Origin: UBA1206 sp045600105
GTDB lineage: Bacteria; Bacillota; Clostridia; Oscillospirales; CAG-382
Direction: 5' to 3'
DNA length: 64,000 bases
NCBI GenBank assembly: GCA_045600105.1
Contig: JAZRXG010000034.1
Span: 1-64,000 of the forward strand
A model generated the notes under the pieces. It was not told where the DNA came from. It searched no databases and was given only the letters and a program-made list of their open reading frames with translations. Below, one piece after another: positions 16,988 through 25,623 of this stretch. The position numbers were made by a program, and so were the translations under genes. How positions within the stretch are numbered: position 1 is the stretch's first letter; each line of letters opens with the position of its first letter.

Positions 16988-18526
16988 ATGAAAAAAATCG
17001 TTTCACTGATCCTTGTCTCGCTCCTGCTGCTCATGACGATCTCCGCGTGCACGGAGGATAAATCCGAGGAAAGCAAAGAACCGTCATCCGCTGCCGACGT
17101 GTCAAAGGCGGAAACGTCGGACGAAGAACCGTCGGAAGAAACGTCCGAAGGCTTCAAGTATGCCACCAAACGCTTTGCCGGAACGACGGTAAAGATACTC
17201 ACCGTCGATCCGTCGCGTCACACCTACGGCGAAATGCAGTTCGTCCCCAATGACGAACTCGTAAGCAACACGATAAACGAAGCCGTAAAGGAAAGAAACA
17301 ATTACATTTACGACAATTTCGGCATCACCATAGAAACGCGTACCGAAAGCTATCCGAGCGACGTGCTCCTGAACGAGATAGAGGGCGACGCGGCTGACTA
17401 CGATCTCGTCTGCGAGTCGGTCGACCGTATGGTGACGCGGCTTGCCGACGGGCTTTTCCTTTCGCTCGACGAATATATCGACGTGAATGACGACTGGTGG
17501 GACGAAAGAGCCCTCGACAATCTGTCGCTCGACGGCGTGAAGCACTTCTTCGTTTCGGGCGACTGCATGCTCACCGACGTCGATAACGTCTACCTCACGC
17601 TTTTCAACAAGAAGATATACGCCGACAACGTCGACGTTTCGGGCAAATACGGCGATATTTACGAGCTCGTCCGCAAAAAAGAATTCACGCTCGACGTCTT
17701 CACCGAAATGGCAAAAGCCGTGTCGGTCGCCGATGCCAACGGCAAATGGTCGTTCGACGCCACGTTCGGCAACCTTTCGCATTCCTACGGCGCCACGATA
17801 ATGGTCAACGGCTGCGGTGTCGCCATGGTCGAAAAATCCGCCGACGGTCTCCGCTCCACCGTGCTTGACGAAAGATCGCAGCGCGTTTTCGACAAAGTGT
17901 ACGCACTCATGTCCGACAAGCAGACGACCCAGCGTGCCGAGCTTATAATCGGCAAGGGAAGTCATCCGTCCTCCTACGGCTTTTCCGAACTCGAGGAGAT
18001 GTTCACGTCGGGCCGCGGACTTTTCTACAACACGACCGTGTCGTCGATATCCATCCTCAAGAACTCCACCGTTGAACGCGATTTCGAATTCGGCGTGCTT
18101 CCCATCCCACTTTACGACGAAAATCAGGAAAACTACTTCTGCGCCGTCAACAGATACCAGTCGTCGGTCATCGGCGTTCCGGTGTCGGCATACGACAACA
18201 TCGACGTCGCGGCATTCCTGCTCAACGCGCTCGGGTACTGCAACACCAACCTTCCTTCCAACGTGATGCTTGCCTATAAGGAGCTTACCCTCAAGCTGCA
18301 GGCTTCCGACACCGAGGACGATTTCGAAATGCTCGACCTGGTCTTCGATTCGCGGTTCTACGACCTCGGAAGCATCTTCACGTGGGGCGACCTTTACGGT
18401 CTTTACGGCAGTCTCATCAACAACGCCAACAGCAATACGCTCGTTTCGACCTACGAAGCCATGCAGGACAAGGTCGAATCCGCCATTGCAGAAACTTATG
18501 AGGAGTATCTGGACAGTCAATTATGA
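16988..18526 (+). CDS. Extracellular solute-binding lipoprotein
   Basis: About 512 residues from ATG 16988 (GTG 16979 in frame is part of the RBS region). A lipoprotein signal ends in the lipobox TISAC (about 20), followed by a Ser/Glu-rich linker (25-50). The rest resembles family 1 solute-binding proteins of carbohydrate ABC importers, including the segment FNKKIYADN and the repeated DVFTEMAKA-type hinge region. It should sit outside the membrane and bind a glycan or oligosaccharide. No permeases are adjacent, so it may use a distant transporter or act as a surface binder. The next gene overlaps its stop by ATGA. Confidence 0.8.
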   Translation: MKKIVSLILVSLLLLMTISACTEDKSEESKEPSSAADVSKAETSDEEPSEETSEGFKYATKRFAGTTVKILTVDPSRHTYGEMQFVPNDELVSNTINEAVKERNNYIYDNFGITIETRTESYPSDVLLNEIEGDAADYDLVCESVDRMVTRLADGLFLSLDEYIDVNDDWWDERALDNLSLDGVKHFFVSGDCMLTDVDNVYLTLFNKKIYADNVDVSGKYGDIYELVRKKEFTLDVFTEMAKAVSVADANGKWSFDATFGNLSHSYGATIMVNGCGVAMVEKSADGLRSTVLDERSQRVFDKVYALMSDKQTTQRAELIIGKGSHPSSYGFSELEEMFTSGRGLFYNTTVSSISILKNSTVERDFEFGVLPIPLYDENQENYFCAVNRYQSSVIGVPVSAYDNIDVAAFLLNALGYCNTNLPSNVMLAYKELTLKLQASDTEDDFEMLDLVFDSRFYDLGSIFTWGDLYGLYGSLINNANSNTLVSTYEAMQDKVESAIAETYEEYLDSQL

Positions 18527-20931
18527 AAAGAATTGAAAATATCAAAAAAATCATTATTTTTACGGTGATCATAGCCATGACAGCATCGATTTTCGCGTCG
18601 GTCCCGGCGTCCGCCGCCGACACCAACCTCGTGAGCGGACTCAGCTACACCGTCACTCAGGACGCTTATACCGCCAATACTTACCCCAACCTCGTCCTCA
18701 AGGACCCGGATTTCGCGCTTACCGACGGTAAAAAAGGCGGAAGCTCGATGAACGATTCCGCGTATCTGCGCTTTTACAGAGGTGCATACACCACGGTTGA
18801 ATTCGACCTCGGCAGTGTCAAATATGTCGACGGCTTCAAAAGCGGCTTTTTTGCCGGCACGGGAGCGGGCGTATATCTCCCGCGTGAAATGTACCTTTCC
18901 GTTTCCGAGGACGGCGAAAAATGGTACACCGCCTACTCGCACCGCGACGACACAGCCGTTTACGACAGGACCCAGAAACGCGTTCAGATATCCGAGACCC
19001 TCGACGGCTACTACAAGGCAAGATACGTCAGGTTCAGATTCTCGTCCGACGTTTTCGTTTTCGCCGACGAGGTCGAGATACTCGGCGTCGATTCGGGCGT
19101 TGACGCAAAGGAACACGGATACGACGACGTGAAATATCCCGAAGCGTTCAAATCGTATAAGAACGAAATACTCAACGACACCAAGAACCTCGTGCTTCTT
19201 TACAACGGCAAATATTACAGCGGCGCGGAAAACCCCATCGGCTCTTATTCCGCTGAGGAGATACTTCCTTACGTCGCTTATCTTGACAAGAGCGGGAACG
19301 CGGTCGACACCATGTTCGACTCCTTCCTCTTCATTCCTCTCGCGCCCGGCATCGACGATTACGGCTTCCAGAAGCAGGCGGGCTGGGACGCGTACCTCGA
19401 AAGCACGATCGGACTTTCGGGAACCGAACGCGTCAATATGGCTGCCCTCGACGACGCGGTGGCGACCGCCATCGAAAAGCTTTCGCTCCCCGAAGACTTC
19501 AAGGTCAACGTCTTCATCAGCGTTCCCTACGTCAACCATTCCACCGCCGTTTTCGGCAAGCTTGACGGCGACCGCGCAGTCACCCCCAACTCGCTCGCGA
19601 ACAAAAACACCATCGTCGAGTGGTATATAGACAAAGCGCTCGATATGTACGAAAAAGCAAACTTCACCCATCTTCGCCTGACCGGATTCTATTGGTACAG
19701 CGAACTCATCAACTTCGCCGACAGCGTTTACGAGGTCGATTTCGTCAAGCATTTCAACGATTACGTCCACGGAAAAGGCTACGGCACGACCTGGATACCG
19801 TATTTCTGCACCCCCGGTGTCGCTCTTTGGGAAGAAGTCGGCTTCGACTCCGCGTGCCTGCAGAGCGGCTACGCTTTCCCCAAGAGTGCCGACAGCGAGA
19901 CCGGCGACGCGCAGCCCGGCAGCTGCGAAGCGGCGATGGGCTACGCCAAAAAGCACGGTATGGGCATCGAGATGGAGATAGCCTCCGCCGATCCGTCGAG
20001 ATACGACGATTACATCCGCACCGCCGCCACTCTCGGCTGCATGACCGACGGCGTCGCGATGTACTACATCGAAGGCAAGCCCGGCTGCCTCTACAAGCAG
20101 GCGCTGAACGGCAACCGCACACCTTACGAGCTTACTTATCAGTATATAAGCATGACGTATGAAAAGGAAGCTCCCGTAATAGAATTCAACGGAGTGCTGC
20201 TTTTCGAAAAGAACAGCTCCTACGTCGGCGGAAAGATCACCATAACCGACGCCGACACCAAAAAGACCATGCTCCGTATCGCGTCGATAGAGAAGACGGT
20301 CCACGGCAGTCTGTCGCTCGACCGTGACGGCTACGCGTACTACACGCCCGAAAAGGATTACGTCGGTCCCGACTCGTTCACCTTCACCGTCACCGACGGC
20401 GTGAATATTTCCGAGCCCTGCACCGTTGACATCCTCGTCGTCGACAAACTGTTCAATTTCGGCAGCATCAACGCCTCCCTCGGCGACGGCAGAGCAGTGC
20501 TCTACAACAAGGGAACGTCGACCGAGACCAAGGAAAAAGAGGGAATGAAGATATTCGAAGTGGCGGTCGACGCCGATATGAATATCGTTTCGGCGGAATA
20601 TAAAGTGAATACCGAAATCCCCGAAAACGGCTGCGTTATCTCGGCTTCCGGCTCGCGTGCCGAGGAACTTGAGCAAAGTGTCGTGAATATGAACAAAATA
20701 ATACTTGACACGACGACAAAATCGGTGTATTTTATTAATGATAAGGTCGAGGAGGTTTCGGAGGACGTTTCGTCCGCCGCTGACACCTCGAAGACCGAAG
20801 ACCCCGCGGAAGGCGGAAGCAAGACCTGGTTATTTGTCGCTGTCGGCGCGGCTGTTGCCCTTATCGCTGCCGCTCTGTGCGCGACTAAAATAATAAAAAA
20901 CAAAAAGAAAAAAGGAGAAACTGAAAAATGA
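18523..20931 (+). CDS. F5/8C-DUF4855 membrane-anchored protein
   Basis: 802 residues. A signal peptide (about 1-31) precedes an F5/8 type C-like beta-sandwich (about 35-190), whose end shows ARYVRFRF. The central part (about 225-550) matches DUF4855: it contains FKVNVFISVPYVN, LRLTGFYWYSE, VHGKGYGTTWIPYF and a IEMEIASADPSRYDDY block, and looks like a TIM-barrel. An Ig/cadherin-like module (about 555-650) with DGYAYYTPEKDYVGPDSFTF follows, then a membrane helix (about 770-790) and a Lys-rich tail. It is therefore displayed on the surface. Whether DUF4855 is catalytic is not known. It overlaps both neighbouring genes by ATGA. A paralogue is at 54928. Confidence 0.85.
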   Translation: MKRIENIKKIIIFTVIIAMTASIFASVPASAADTNLVSGLSYTVTQDAYTANTYPNLVLKDPDFALTDGKKGGSSMNDSAYLRFYRGAYTTVEFDLGSVKYVDGFKSGFFAGTGAGVYLPREMYLSVSEDGEKWYTAYSHRDDTAVYDRTQKRVQISETLDGYYKARYVRFRFSSDVFVFADEVEILGVDSGVDAKEHGYDDVKYPEAFKSYKNEILNDTKNLVLLYNGKYYSGAENPIGSYSAEEILPYVAYLDKSGNAVDTMFDSFLFIPLAPGIDDYGFQKQAGWDAYLESTIGLSGTERVNMAALDDAVATAIEKLSLPEDFKVNVFISVPYVNHSTAVFGKLDGDRAVTPNSLANKNTIVEWYIDKALDMYEKANFTHLRLTGFYWYSELINFADSVYEVDFVKHFNDYVHGKGYGTTWIPYFCTPGVALWEEVGFDSACLQSGYAFPKSADSETGDAQPGSCEAAMGYAKKHGMGIEMEIASADPSRYDDYIRTAATLGCMTDGVAMYYIEGKPGCLYKQALNGNRTPYELTYQYISMTYEKEAPVIEFNGVLLFEKNSSYVGGKITITDADTKKTMLRIASIEKTVHGSLSLDRDGYAYYTPEKDYVGPDSFTFTVTDGVNISEPCTVDILVVDKLFNFGSINASLGDGRAVLYNKGTSTETKEKEGMKIFEVAVDADMNIVSAEYKVNTEIPENGCVISASGSRAEELEQSVVNMNKIILDTTTKSVYFINDKVEEVSEDVSSAADTSKTEDPAEGGSKTWLFVAVGAAVALIAAALCATKIIKNKKKKGETEK

Positions 20932-22655
20932 AGAAACTCGTAGCTTTTCTTCTCGTTTTCGTCATGGTTCTCGGACTTGCGGCATGCGGCGGCAATGAAG
21001 AGGAAAGCAAACCTGCCGAAAGCAAACCCGCTGAAAGTGCTCCCGCAGAAAGCACTCCCGCAGAAAGCACTCCGGAAGAATCTTCCGCAGTCGAAGAATC
21101 CAAAGAAGAATCCAAAGTTGAAGAATCCTCCGCAGAACCCGTTGTTGAAAAGGTTTCCTACAACTTCCTCAAGACCGCTTCTTCCGTTACCGTTGACGGT
21201 ACCGTTACCGGTGAAAGCGTTGTGATCTTCACCAATGACGAAGCCATCGCGAACGGAAACGCGAAATGGTCCACCAACGTCCTTCTCGCAAAGAAGGAAG
21301 AATGCCTCTATGAAGTAATCAGCTCCACTCCCGGTGACGGCAACGTTCCCGCCATCACTCTCGAGGAAGGCCAGATCCTTCTCGCGGTTCATTCCGACAG
21401 CACCGGCCAGAACAAAGACGGCAAAGCCGCCGCTACCGCTCTCGCTGCCGGCGATCTCATTGCCATCGTCGGTATCCCCGAAAACGACATTCAGCTTCTC
21501 AAGACCTATGAAGAAGGCAAAGACAAGCTCGAATACGTCAAACCCGTTCCCAAGAACATCGCAGCTTACGTTTCCTTCTCCGATGCAGCCATCGGCACCG
21601 GCCAGGGTCCCGAAGACACCACTTCCTTCCACCTCACCGGCGTTAACGTAGAACCCGAATACGGCGCATCCATCATCTACACCAGCGAAGGCTGGAACGC
21701 AACTCTCGGCACCGCTTACGACTGGTCCGAATTCGAAATTTTCGTAGCTGAATACGATCATCCCAACACCTTCCAGTTCCAGGTAACCAACCACATCGCC
21801 GCTGACGAAGCTTCCGATGTCAAGGCTATCGTTGAAGTTCCTTCCTACGGTTTCGTTCTTGCCATTTCCAAGAACAACGAAAAGATCTTCAAGAACCTCA
21901 AGAATTTCAAAGAGACCAACCACTTCTACGTACACGGTCTCTCCTGCGTTCCCAGAGCTGAATCCTCCTGGACCGCTCTCAAATGCGACGAAGTTCCCAC
22001 CATCGACGGCGAACTCAAAGACGGCGAATGGGACAACTACTCCGTTTCCGTTGTTGACATCGACAACATTTTCTGGGATTACTCTCAGTTCGACAAAGAC
22101 AACTACGGCGTTACCGGCGAAATCTACCTTACCTGGGATGACGAAAACCTCTACTTCGCAGTAAGAGTCAACACCACCGAACACTCCTGCCCCTACACTC
22201 AGCAAAGCGCTTCCAGCATGTGGAACAGAACCTGCATCCAGGTCAACGTCATGAACCAGTCTCCGTATTCCGAATACGTTGCCGAACACTTCGACCACGC
22301 TAAAGACGGCACTGCCGTTTCCGAAGGCGTCCTTCGTCAGTACGGCTTCGCCGTAAACGATGACGGCGACACCATCAACTGCGTATGGATGGGCAACGGC
22401 GGCTTCACCGGCGAATGCAAAGTTACCAACCATATCGAAGATCTCCAGCAGCTCATTTACGAAGTATCCATTCCTTGGTCTGAAGTCAATGTTGAAGCTC
22501 CCGCAGAAGGCACCGAAGTTTCCGTTGCTTTCTCCCTCAACTGCGCAGTAGGCGATAAATGGACCAACGTCCGTTACCTCGACGGCGGCGGCATCATCGG
22601 CAGAAACGACTGGGCTAAGATGCCTCTCGTTACTCTCGCTGAACAGGCTGACTGA
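20928..22655 (+). CDS. CBM9-type surface lipoprotein
   Basis: 575 residues. The lipobox is GLAAC (about residue 20), followed by a PAES/EES stalk (24-68). A middle domain of unknown type (70-330) leads to a C-terminal CBM9/DOMON-like sandwich (about 345-575) recognised by PTIDGELKDGEWDNY and YLTWDDENLYFAVRV. It should bind glycan at the outer surface. It starts in an ATGA overlap with the DUF4855 gene. Its codon choice (CTC, TCC, GTT, AAC, few rare codons) matches rpsB, tsf and dnaK and differs from the upstream genes in its own operon, so it is probably made in much larger amounts. Confidence 0.82.
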   Translation: MKKLVAFLLVFVMVLGLAACGGNEEESKPAESKPAESAPAESTPAESTPEESSAVEESKEESKVEESSAEPVVEKVSYNFLKTASSVTVDGTVTGESVVIFTNDEAIANGNAKWSTNVLLAKKEECLYEVISSTPGDGNVPAITLEEGQILLAVHSDSTGQNKDGKAAATALAAGDLIAIVGIPENDIQLLKTYEEGKDKLEYVKPVPKNIAAYVSFSDAAIGTGQGPEDTTSFHLTGVNVEPEYGASIIYTSEGWNATLGTAYDWSEFEIFVAEYDHPNTFQFQVTNHIAADEASDVKAIVEVPSYGFVLAISKNNEKIFKNLKNFKETNHFYVHGLSCVPRAESSWTALKCDEVPTIDGELKDGEWDNYSVSVVDIDNIFWDYSQFDKDNYGVTGEIYLTWDDENLYFAVRVNTTEHSCPYTQQSASSMWNRTCIQVNVMNQSPYSEYVAEHFDHAKDGTAVSEGVLRQYGFAVNDDGDTINCVWMGNGGFTGECKVTNHIEDLQQLIYEVSIPWSEVNVEAPAEGTEVSVAFSLNCAVGDKWTNVRYLDGGGIIGRNDWAKMPLVTLAEQAD

Positions 22656-22693
22656 TCGAAACAAACAAAAAATCAACCGATAAGGGAAATAAA

Positions 22694-23563
22694 ATGAAAT
22701 TAGGAATCAGTTTATACAGTTTTCATGAATATGCAAACCCCGACAAGCTCGGCATCAAAGGTTGCATAGACAAGGTAAAGGAACTCGGCGGAGAAGGCGT
22801 CGACATCGTTGAAGGTCCTTCTTTTGCCACTCAGGAAGAGTACATAGCTTACGCAAAGGATATCGGCGATTATATGAAACAGGTCGGTATCGAAGCTTGC
22901 TGCTTCTGCGTCGGCAGCGATTTCATCAACGGCTCGAACGGCGACCTCAAAGCTGAGATCGAACGCGTAAAGGGCAGAGTGGATATCGCGGCCGCATACG
23001 GCTGCAAGTTCATGCGTCACGATGCCACCGGCGGATATTATCCGTCGCAGAAACATTCCCGCGGATTCGACAACGCGCTTCCCAGACTCGTTGAGGGTTA
23101 CAGAGCCGTTACCGAATACGCCGCGACTAAGGGCATCAGGACCTGCATCGAGAACCACGGTTTCTTCGCTCAGGACGCCGAAAGAGTTGAAAAGCTCATC
23201 AACGCCGTCGCAAACGACAACTTCGGTGCGCTCGTTGACATCGGCAACTTCTCCTGCGCGGACGAGTATAACCCCCGTTCCGTAGGCATCATGGCTCCCT
23301 ATGCGTTCCACGCTCATGCCAAGGATTTCCACATCAAATGCGGAAACGGCGATAACCCCGGAACCGGCTTCTTCATGTCCCGCGGAGGCAACTACCTCAG
23401 AGGCGCCATCATCGGACACGGCGACGTTCCCATCAAGCAGTGCATCAACGCACTCAAACGTGCCGGATACGACGGATACCTTATGATCGAATTCGAAGGT
23501 ATGGAAGATCCCATCAAGGGCGTTACCGTTGGTATGCAGAACCTCAAAAAATTTGTCGGCTGA
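22694..23563 (+). CDS. Sugar phosphate isomerase/epimerase (TIM barrel)
   Basis: 289 residues of the AP-endonuclease-2-like xylose isomerase family. Metal ligands are visible as Glu in CIENHGFF (about 155), Asp/Asn in ALVDIGNF (about 183), His in FHAHAKDFH (about 208) and a C-terminal Glu in LMIEFEGMED. These cytosolic enzymes isomerise or epimerise sugars, or dehydrate keto-sugars. As the fourth gene of the DUF4855 operon it likely handles the imported glycan product; the sugar cannot be named. It is followed by a strong hairpin. Confidence 0.88.
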   Translation: MKLGISLYSFHEYANPDKLGIKGCIDKVKELGGEGVDIVEGPSFATQEEYIAYAKDIGDYMKQVGIEACCFCVGSDFINGSNGDLKAEIERVKGRVDIAAAYGCKFMRHDATGGYYPSQKHSRGFDNALPRLVEGYRAVTEYAATKGIRTCIENHGFFAQDAERVEKLINAVANDNFGALVDIGNFSCADEYNPRSVGIMAPYAFHAHAKDFHIKCGNGDNPGTGFFMSRGGNYLRGAIIGHGDVPIKQCINALKRAGYDGYLMIEFEGMEDPIKGVTVGMQNLKKFVG

Positions 23564-23585
23564 TTTTTAAGACGGCAAAACAACG

Positions 23586-23613
23586 CTGCCCGAAGCTTTA
23601 CGGCTTCGGGCAG
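23586..23613 (+). terminator. Strong hairpin after the glycan operon, without U-tract
   Basis: An 11-bp stem CTGCCCGAAGC / GCTTCGGGCAG closes the loop TTTACG-type. No T-run follows, so it may be a weak terminator or an RNA-stabilising 3' end rather than a full stop. Genes continue on the same strand. Confidence 0.55.
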
Positions 23614-23640
23614 CTATGTGATTTATGCGGGGTGTATTTT

Positions 23641-24348
23641 GTGAGCAGCGAAAAGAAAGAAAAGGACAAAAAACGGTTAAAAAAGATCGCCAAGGCGGTT
23701 TTTATAGCTTTCGGCATCCTTGCGGTGATCTATGCCGCCTCTCTCGTCGTGACTCATTTTATGAAAAGTGATAAGATCGCGACGCGCGTCGTTGACGAAA
23801 GCATCGTTTTTGCCGACGCCGATTACGGATACGATATTTTCGACGATCCGATATACGCGTCAAAGAGCCGTGATATCTCAAAGAACGAATACGGCGAAGT
23901 CTATACGATCGGCGGCGATTACGACGGCGATAACGACCGGTACGGCATGGCGCCGCGAGAGGTCTATGAACGCGACGGAAGGGAAGCGGCGTTTTTCCGT
24001 GACTATTTCGTATGCGTGATTTCCGGTGATCACAAAAGCTACCCCACGTTTTTTACCGATAATTTTTTCAATTATTACACGATTCCCGAAAAATTCACGA
24101 TGCAGAAGATCTACGGCATCAGCATCGAGGTCTTCAACCGCGAGCCCGCCGTCGTCGACGGAAAGAACGCGGTCGTCGCGGAATTCATAGTAAGATACAA
24201 AATAATGAACAACAACGGCACGTTCCGCGGCGACGTTCCGTCCGATACCGTAAAGCCGCTGTATTTCAAACTCGTTGAGACCGACGATAAGATCGGCATC
24301 GATTCAATATCTTTCGTACAGAATAAGAAGGCGGAAAACAATAAATGA
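23641..24348 (+). CDS. Membrane-anchored protein of unknown function
   Basis: About 235 residues from GTG 23641, preceded by GGGGTG. The frame is open further back to 23440, but that part lies inside the isomerase gene in another frame and is rejected. A Lys-rich N-terminus (SSEKKEKDKKRLKK) is followed by one membrane helix (about 22-42). The outer part is an acidic alpha/beta domain with the block YTIGGDYDGDNDRYG, and a segment FYVRY/EFIVRYKI near the end resembling NTF2-like folds. I do not recognise the family. The stop overlaps the carboxypeptidase start by ATGA, so the two are co-expressed. Confidence 0.72.
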   Translation: MSSEKKEKDKKRLKKIAKAVFIAFGILAVIYAASLVVTHFMKSDKIATRVVDESIVFADADYGYDIFDDPIYASKSRDISKNEYGEVYTIGGDYDGDNDRYGMAPREVYERDGREAAFFRDYFVCVISGDHKSYPTFFTDNFFNYYTIPEKFTMQKIYGISIEVFNREPAVVDGKNAVVAEFIVRYKIMNNNGTFRGDVPSDTVKPLYFKLVETDDKIGIDSISFVQNKKAENNK

Positions 24349-25562
24349 ACAATATGGAAATGGCGTACAAACGCAAACGAAATATCTGCATCGCGATAAT
24401 GTCGGTGCTTGCCGTCGCGCTCATAGTCCTGCTCACCTGCCTTTTCGCAAAGAGAAAGGATGTTCCCGATACCCCCGACGAAGACGTGTCGTCGGTCGTT
24501 TCCGAATCGTCCGCCGTCCCCGTTTCGACGTCTGGCGAAGACGCTTCGGCTCCCGAAAGCGTCCCCGAACAGTCGGAGGAACCTTCGGCAGTGACAGAAG
24601 TCTCGGAAGAGCCTTCCGCCGAACCCTCCCAAGAACCGTCTGAAGAGCCTTCAGAAGAATCATCCGAGGAACCTTCGGAAGAACCTTCCGAAGAGCCGTC
24701 CGAGGAAACGTCGCAGGGAACTCACGTGGTCAGCGACCCGAGTTTTCCCGCCGAGTATATCAACAATGTGCTTGACGCCGACTACGCGGCGGTCTACTGC
24801 ATGACCGACAACAAGCTTCTTTACGGCAAAAACGAGACCGTCAGGGCTTATCCAGCTTCCATGACCAAGCTCGTCACGGCAATGCTTGCCGAAAAATACA
24901 TACCCGAAGACCAGGTGATGAAGGTCGGACCCGAGATAAAACGCATAGGTCCCGGTTCGAGCCAGATGTACCTTTATCCGGGAGACGAATACGACCTCGA
25001 AAACCTGCTTCTCGGGCTTCTGCTCCATTCGGGCAACGACGTCGCCTACGTGCTTGCGGTCACCATCGGAAGGAACCTGCTCGACGACCAGAACGCCTCG
25101 ATAGACGACGCGCTCAACGCATTCCTCGACGAAGCGAACAGGTTCGTAAAATCGATAGGCTGCAATGATACGCACATGGCGTGCCCCGACGGCTATCACG
25201 ACGACGACCACTATACGACGGCTCTCGACTATACGAAGATAGGCGCCGAGGTCAGAAGGAATTATCCGCTCACGAGCCGTATATGTGCCACCGAGGGCTC
25301 GTTCATACAGACGGTATACGGTTATAAGATAAGAAACGAGAACGGCAATCCGCAGTGGTACAACAACTCCAACCCGCTTATCGAAAAGCCTTACGTTACG
25401 GGGCTCAAGACAGGCACGACCGACGAAGCCGGCTACTGCCTCGCCATCAGCACCAAGAACGAGGGCAAGGAATACATAATCATCCTCATGCACGCGTCGT
25501 CCATTTACAACAGAAACATCGACGCGCAGAACCTCGTTTCCGCCGCGCACGGCTGGTATTAA
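24345..25562 (+). CDS. D-alanyl-D-alanine carboxypeptidase (S11 family)
   Basis: 405 residues. One N-terminal signal anchor (about 14-36), then a stalk of about 90 residues of SEEPSEEP repeats, then a penicillin-binding serine peptidase domain. The active-site triad is visible as SMTK (about 170, SxxK), SGN (about 233) and KTGTT (about 358). It trims the terminal D-Ala from peptidoglycan stem peptides outside the membrane. Length without the stalk is close to that of DacA-type enzymes; the amphipathic C-terminal anchor of DacA is absent and the N-terminal anchor takes its place. It is coupled by ATGA to the upstream membrane protein. Confidence 0.92.
   Translation: MNNMEMAYKRKRNICIAIMSVLAVALIVLLTCLFAKRKDVPDTPDEDVSSVVSESSAVPVSTSGEDASAPESVPEQSEEPSAVTEVSEEPSAEPSQEPSEEPSEESSEEPSEEPSEEPSEETSQGTHVVSDPSFPAEYINNVLDADYAAVYCMTDNKLLYGKNETVRAYPASMTKLVTAMLAEKYIPEDQVMKVGPEIKRIGPGSSQMYLYPGDEYDLENLLLGLLLHSGNDVAYVLAVTIGRNLLDDQNASIDDALNAFLDEANRFVKSIGCNDTHMACPDGYHDDDHYTTALDYTKIGAEVRRNYPLTSRICATEGSFIQTVYGYKIRNENGNPQWYNNSNPLIEKPYVTGLKTGTTDEAGYCLAISTKNEGKEYIIILMHASSIYNRNIDAQNLVSAAHGWY
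24590..24715 (+). repeat. Low-complexity repeats coding an EPSEE stalk
   Basis: Degenerate 12-bp units encode the Glu-Glu-Pro-Ser stalk of the carboxypeptidase. The encoded pattern matches that of the DUF6273 protein at 12990-13105. Confidence 0.65.
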
Positions 25563-25567
25563 GAGAA

Positions 25568-25620
25568 AAATGCCTTGACTTATAAAGCAAATGCCTTGAC
25601 TTATAAAGCCAAGGCATTTC
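25568..25620. terminator. Terminator with a duplicated 5' arm
   Basis: A perfect 21-bp tandem repeat (25568-25588 and 25589-25609) is followed by CAAGGCATTT (25610-25619), which can pair with AAATGCCTTG in either copy. T-rich sequence follows on the plus strand, so it ends the carboxypeptidase transcript and, read the other way, the fucosidase gene. Confidence 0.75.
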
Positions 25621-25623
25621 GTT

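Noticed and set aside
18517..22676. Two frames of over 700 codons on the minus strand
   Set aside because: They are antisense to the DUF4855 and CBM9 genes and reflect codon bias (GAC/GTC-rich). No domain, no RBS.
23440..23640. N-terminal extension of the membrane protein at 23641
   Set aside because: Arg-rich sequence from another frame of the isomerase gene and its hairpin; GTG 23641 has an RBS and begins a normal Lys-rich start.
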